From Folioceros fuciformis (lineage: Eukaryota; Anthocerotophyta; Anthocerotopsida; Anthocerotales): a DNA stretch of 41,318 nt. Where the stretch lies: the NCBI GenBank assembly GCA_049999805.1, contig JBNGIO010005421.1, positions 1-41,318 of the forward strand. The letters are read 5' to 3'. Positions 40,631 through 41,318 of the stretch are shown here, piece by piece. Each line of letters opens with the position of its first letter. Position 1 is the first letter of the stretch. The position numbers were made by a program, and so were the translations under genes. Under the pieces are notes generated by a model. The model saw only the letters and a list, made by a program, of their open reading frames with translations, was not told the origin of the DNA and did no database searches.

Positions 40631-41318
40631 GAGATTGTAATCTATTAGATCATAAAATATTCATTAATCGTATCCTAAAGGTTATAGATGGCCTAACTTC
40701 TTAACCTAGGGTTATTTCTTTTCTTTTTTGCTTCCAAAATATTCAAAATTATGTACTAAATTTACATAATTCTAAGTTCATAGGTATTCATTCTATAAAT
40801 AAATTTAAAATATGGTATAAAATTTGAAATATGGCAACATCATTAATTGAGAGAGCATTTTTAAGCTTCATTTTTTATAATTTTTAATTATTAATTCTTA
40901 CATAAATTTATAAATTTATAGTAAGGTTCTAAGTATTCATTAGTTTGGATAATGTTCAAGCATGCATCAACTTTAGATCTTATTGAGTGTTTATTAATCT
41001 AGTTAATCAAAACTTATTATCATAGTATTAATTGAGAGATCCAAAATCATATAAATCAATCCCTAATTAAATTAATATAATATTATTTATTGGATAAATT
41101 ATTTTGATAAACTACCCTAAGAAAAAAAAACTATAAAGCATCTTTAAAATATATATTTTAATCTTGCTCATTAAGAAAATAGCCCCGATAAACCCTAAAC
41201 CCTTTTACTTGTCGCTCTTTTTAATTAATTCTCCTTTATCATAGCTTTCCAAATTTTTGGAGTCCCATAAGAAAGTAGTTTCTTGAATGAAAGACCTAGT
41301 GGCAAACTTTAAATCATG
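40631..41318. other. AT-rich flank without gene
   Basis: Base composition shifts sharply from about 39990 onward to AT-rich sequence with many ATTAAT and TAAATT words. No coding frame, LTR or terminal inverted repeat is evident before the window ends. Confidence 0.6.

Overview
The window is nuclear DNA of a land plant, most likely a seedless lineage (bryophyte, lycophyte or fern). The pointers are an IRX9-type GT43 xylan glycosyltransferase, a KUP/HAK potassium transporter, a chloroplast light-harvesting protein, remnants of PLS-type PPR genes, an OSB-type organellar DNA-binding motif, a receptor-like kinase and a free-standing secreted Gnk2 (DUF26) protein. Genes have short to medium GT-AG introns (about 50-360 nt) and the region is gene-dense. 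The species cannot be named from the sequence. The LHC gene with an Asn chlorophyll ligand recalls moss LHCB9, but that is only a hint.

Layout. 1-6184 is a decayed transposon nest: a broken gene of a ParB-like repeat family, the 3' end of a Ty3/gypsy chromovirus (minus strand), and a degenerate Ty1/copia element (plus strand) abutting its integrase. 7027-8770 is the GT43 gene (3 exons, 437 aa), tail-to-tail with a 7-exon, 735-aa KUP transporter (12426-9259, minus). An intronless LHC gene follows, head-to-head with KUP (13382-14260). 14560-24980 is a rearranged block on the minus strand: PPR fragments, fragments of a caspase domain, a duplicated spacer and an OSB motif surround one intact large gene at 22338-18042. 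From 26323 the locus is orderly again: a 7-exon REXO4-like exonuclease (minus) head-to-head with DAD1 (plus, 115 aa), then an alpha/beta hydrolase (plus, 380 aa). 32456-33900 holds two minisatellites. 35322-39593 holds a frame-broken secreted-domain gene and its intact relative, a receptor-like kinase. The last 1.3 kb is AT-rich and carries the Gnk2 gene.

The most unusual gene is 22338-18042 (minus): a two-exon model encoding 1403 aa with leucine-rich repeats, a Roc GTPase with intact P-loop, a COR region and a C-terminal domain that looks like a true animal-type caspase (p20 with NAHG and NACRG, p10 with the SFRN pocket and a VSSLTGKLYW-like end) rather than a metacaspase. Parts of the same caspase module are duplicated on both sides, suggesting a former tandem cluster. 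The second unusual gene is 37095-39593: a receptor kinase whose ectodomain resembles secreted 3D/double-psi beta-barrel proteins otherwise familiar from fungi and bacteria. Both architectures are inferred from motif reading and need profile searches.

Exon boundaries were derived by hand from GT-AG (once GC-AG) sites, reading-frame phase and family conservation. All intact multi-exon models close in frame.
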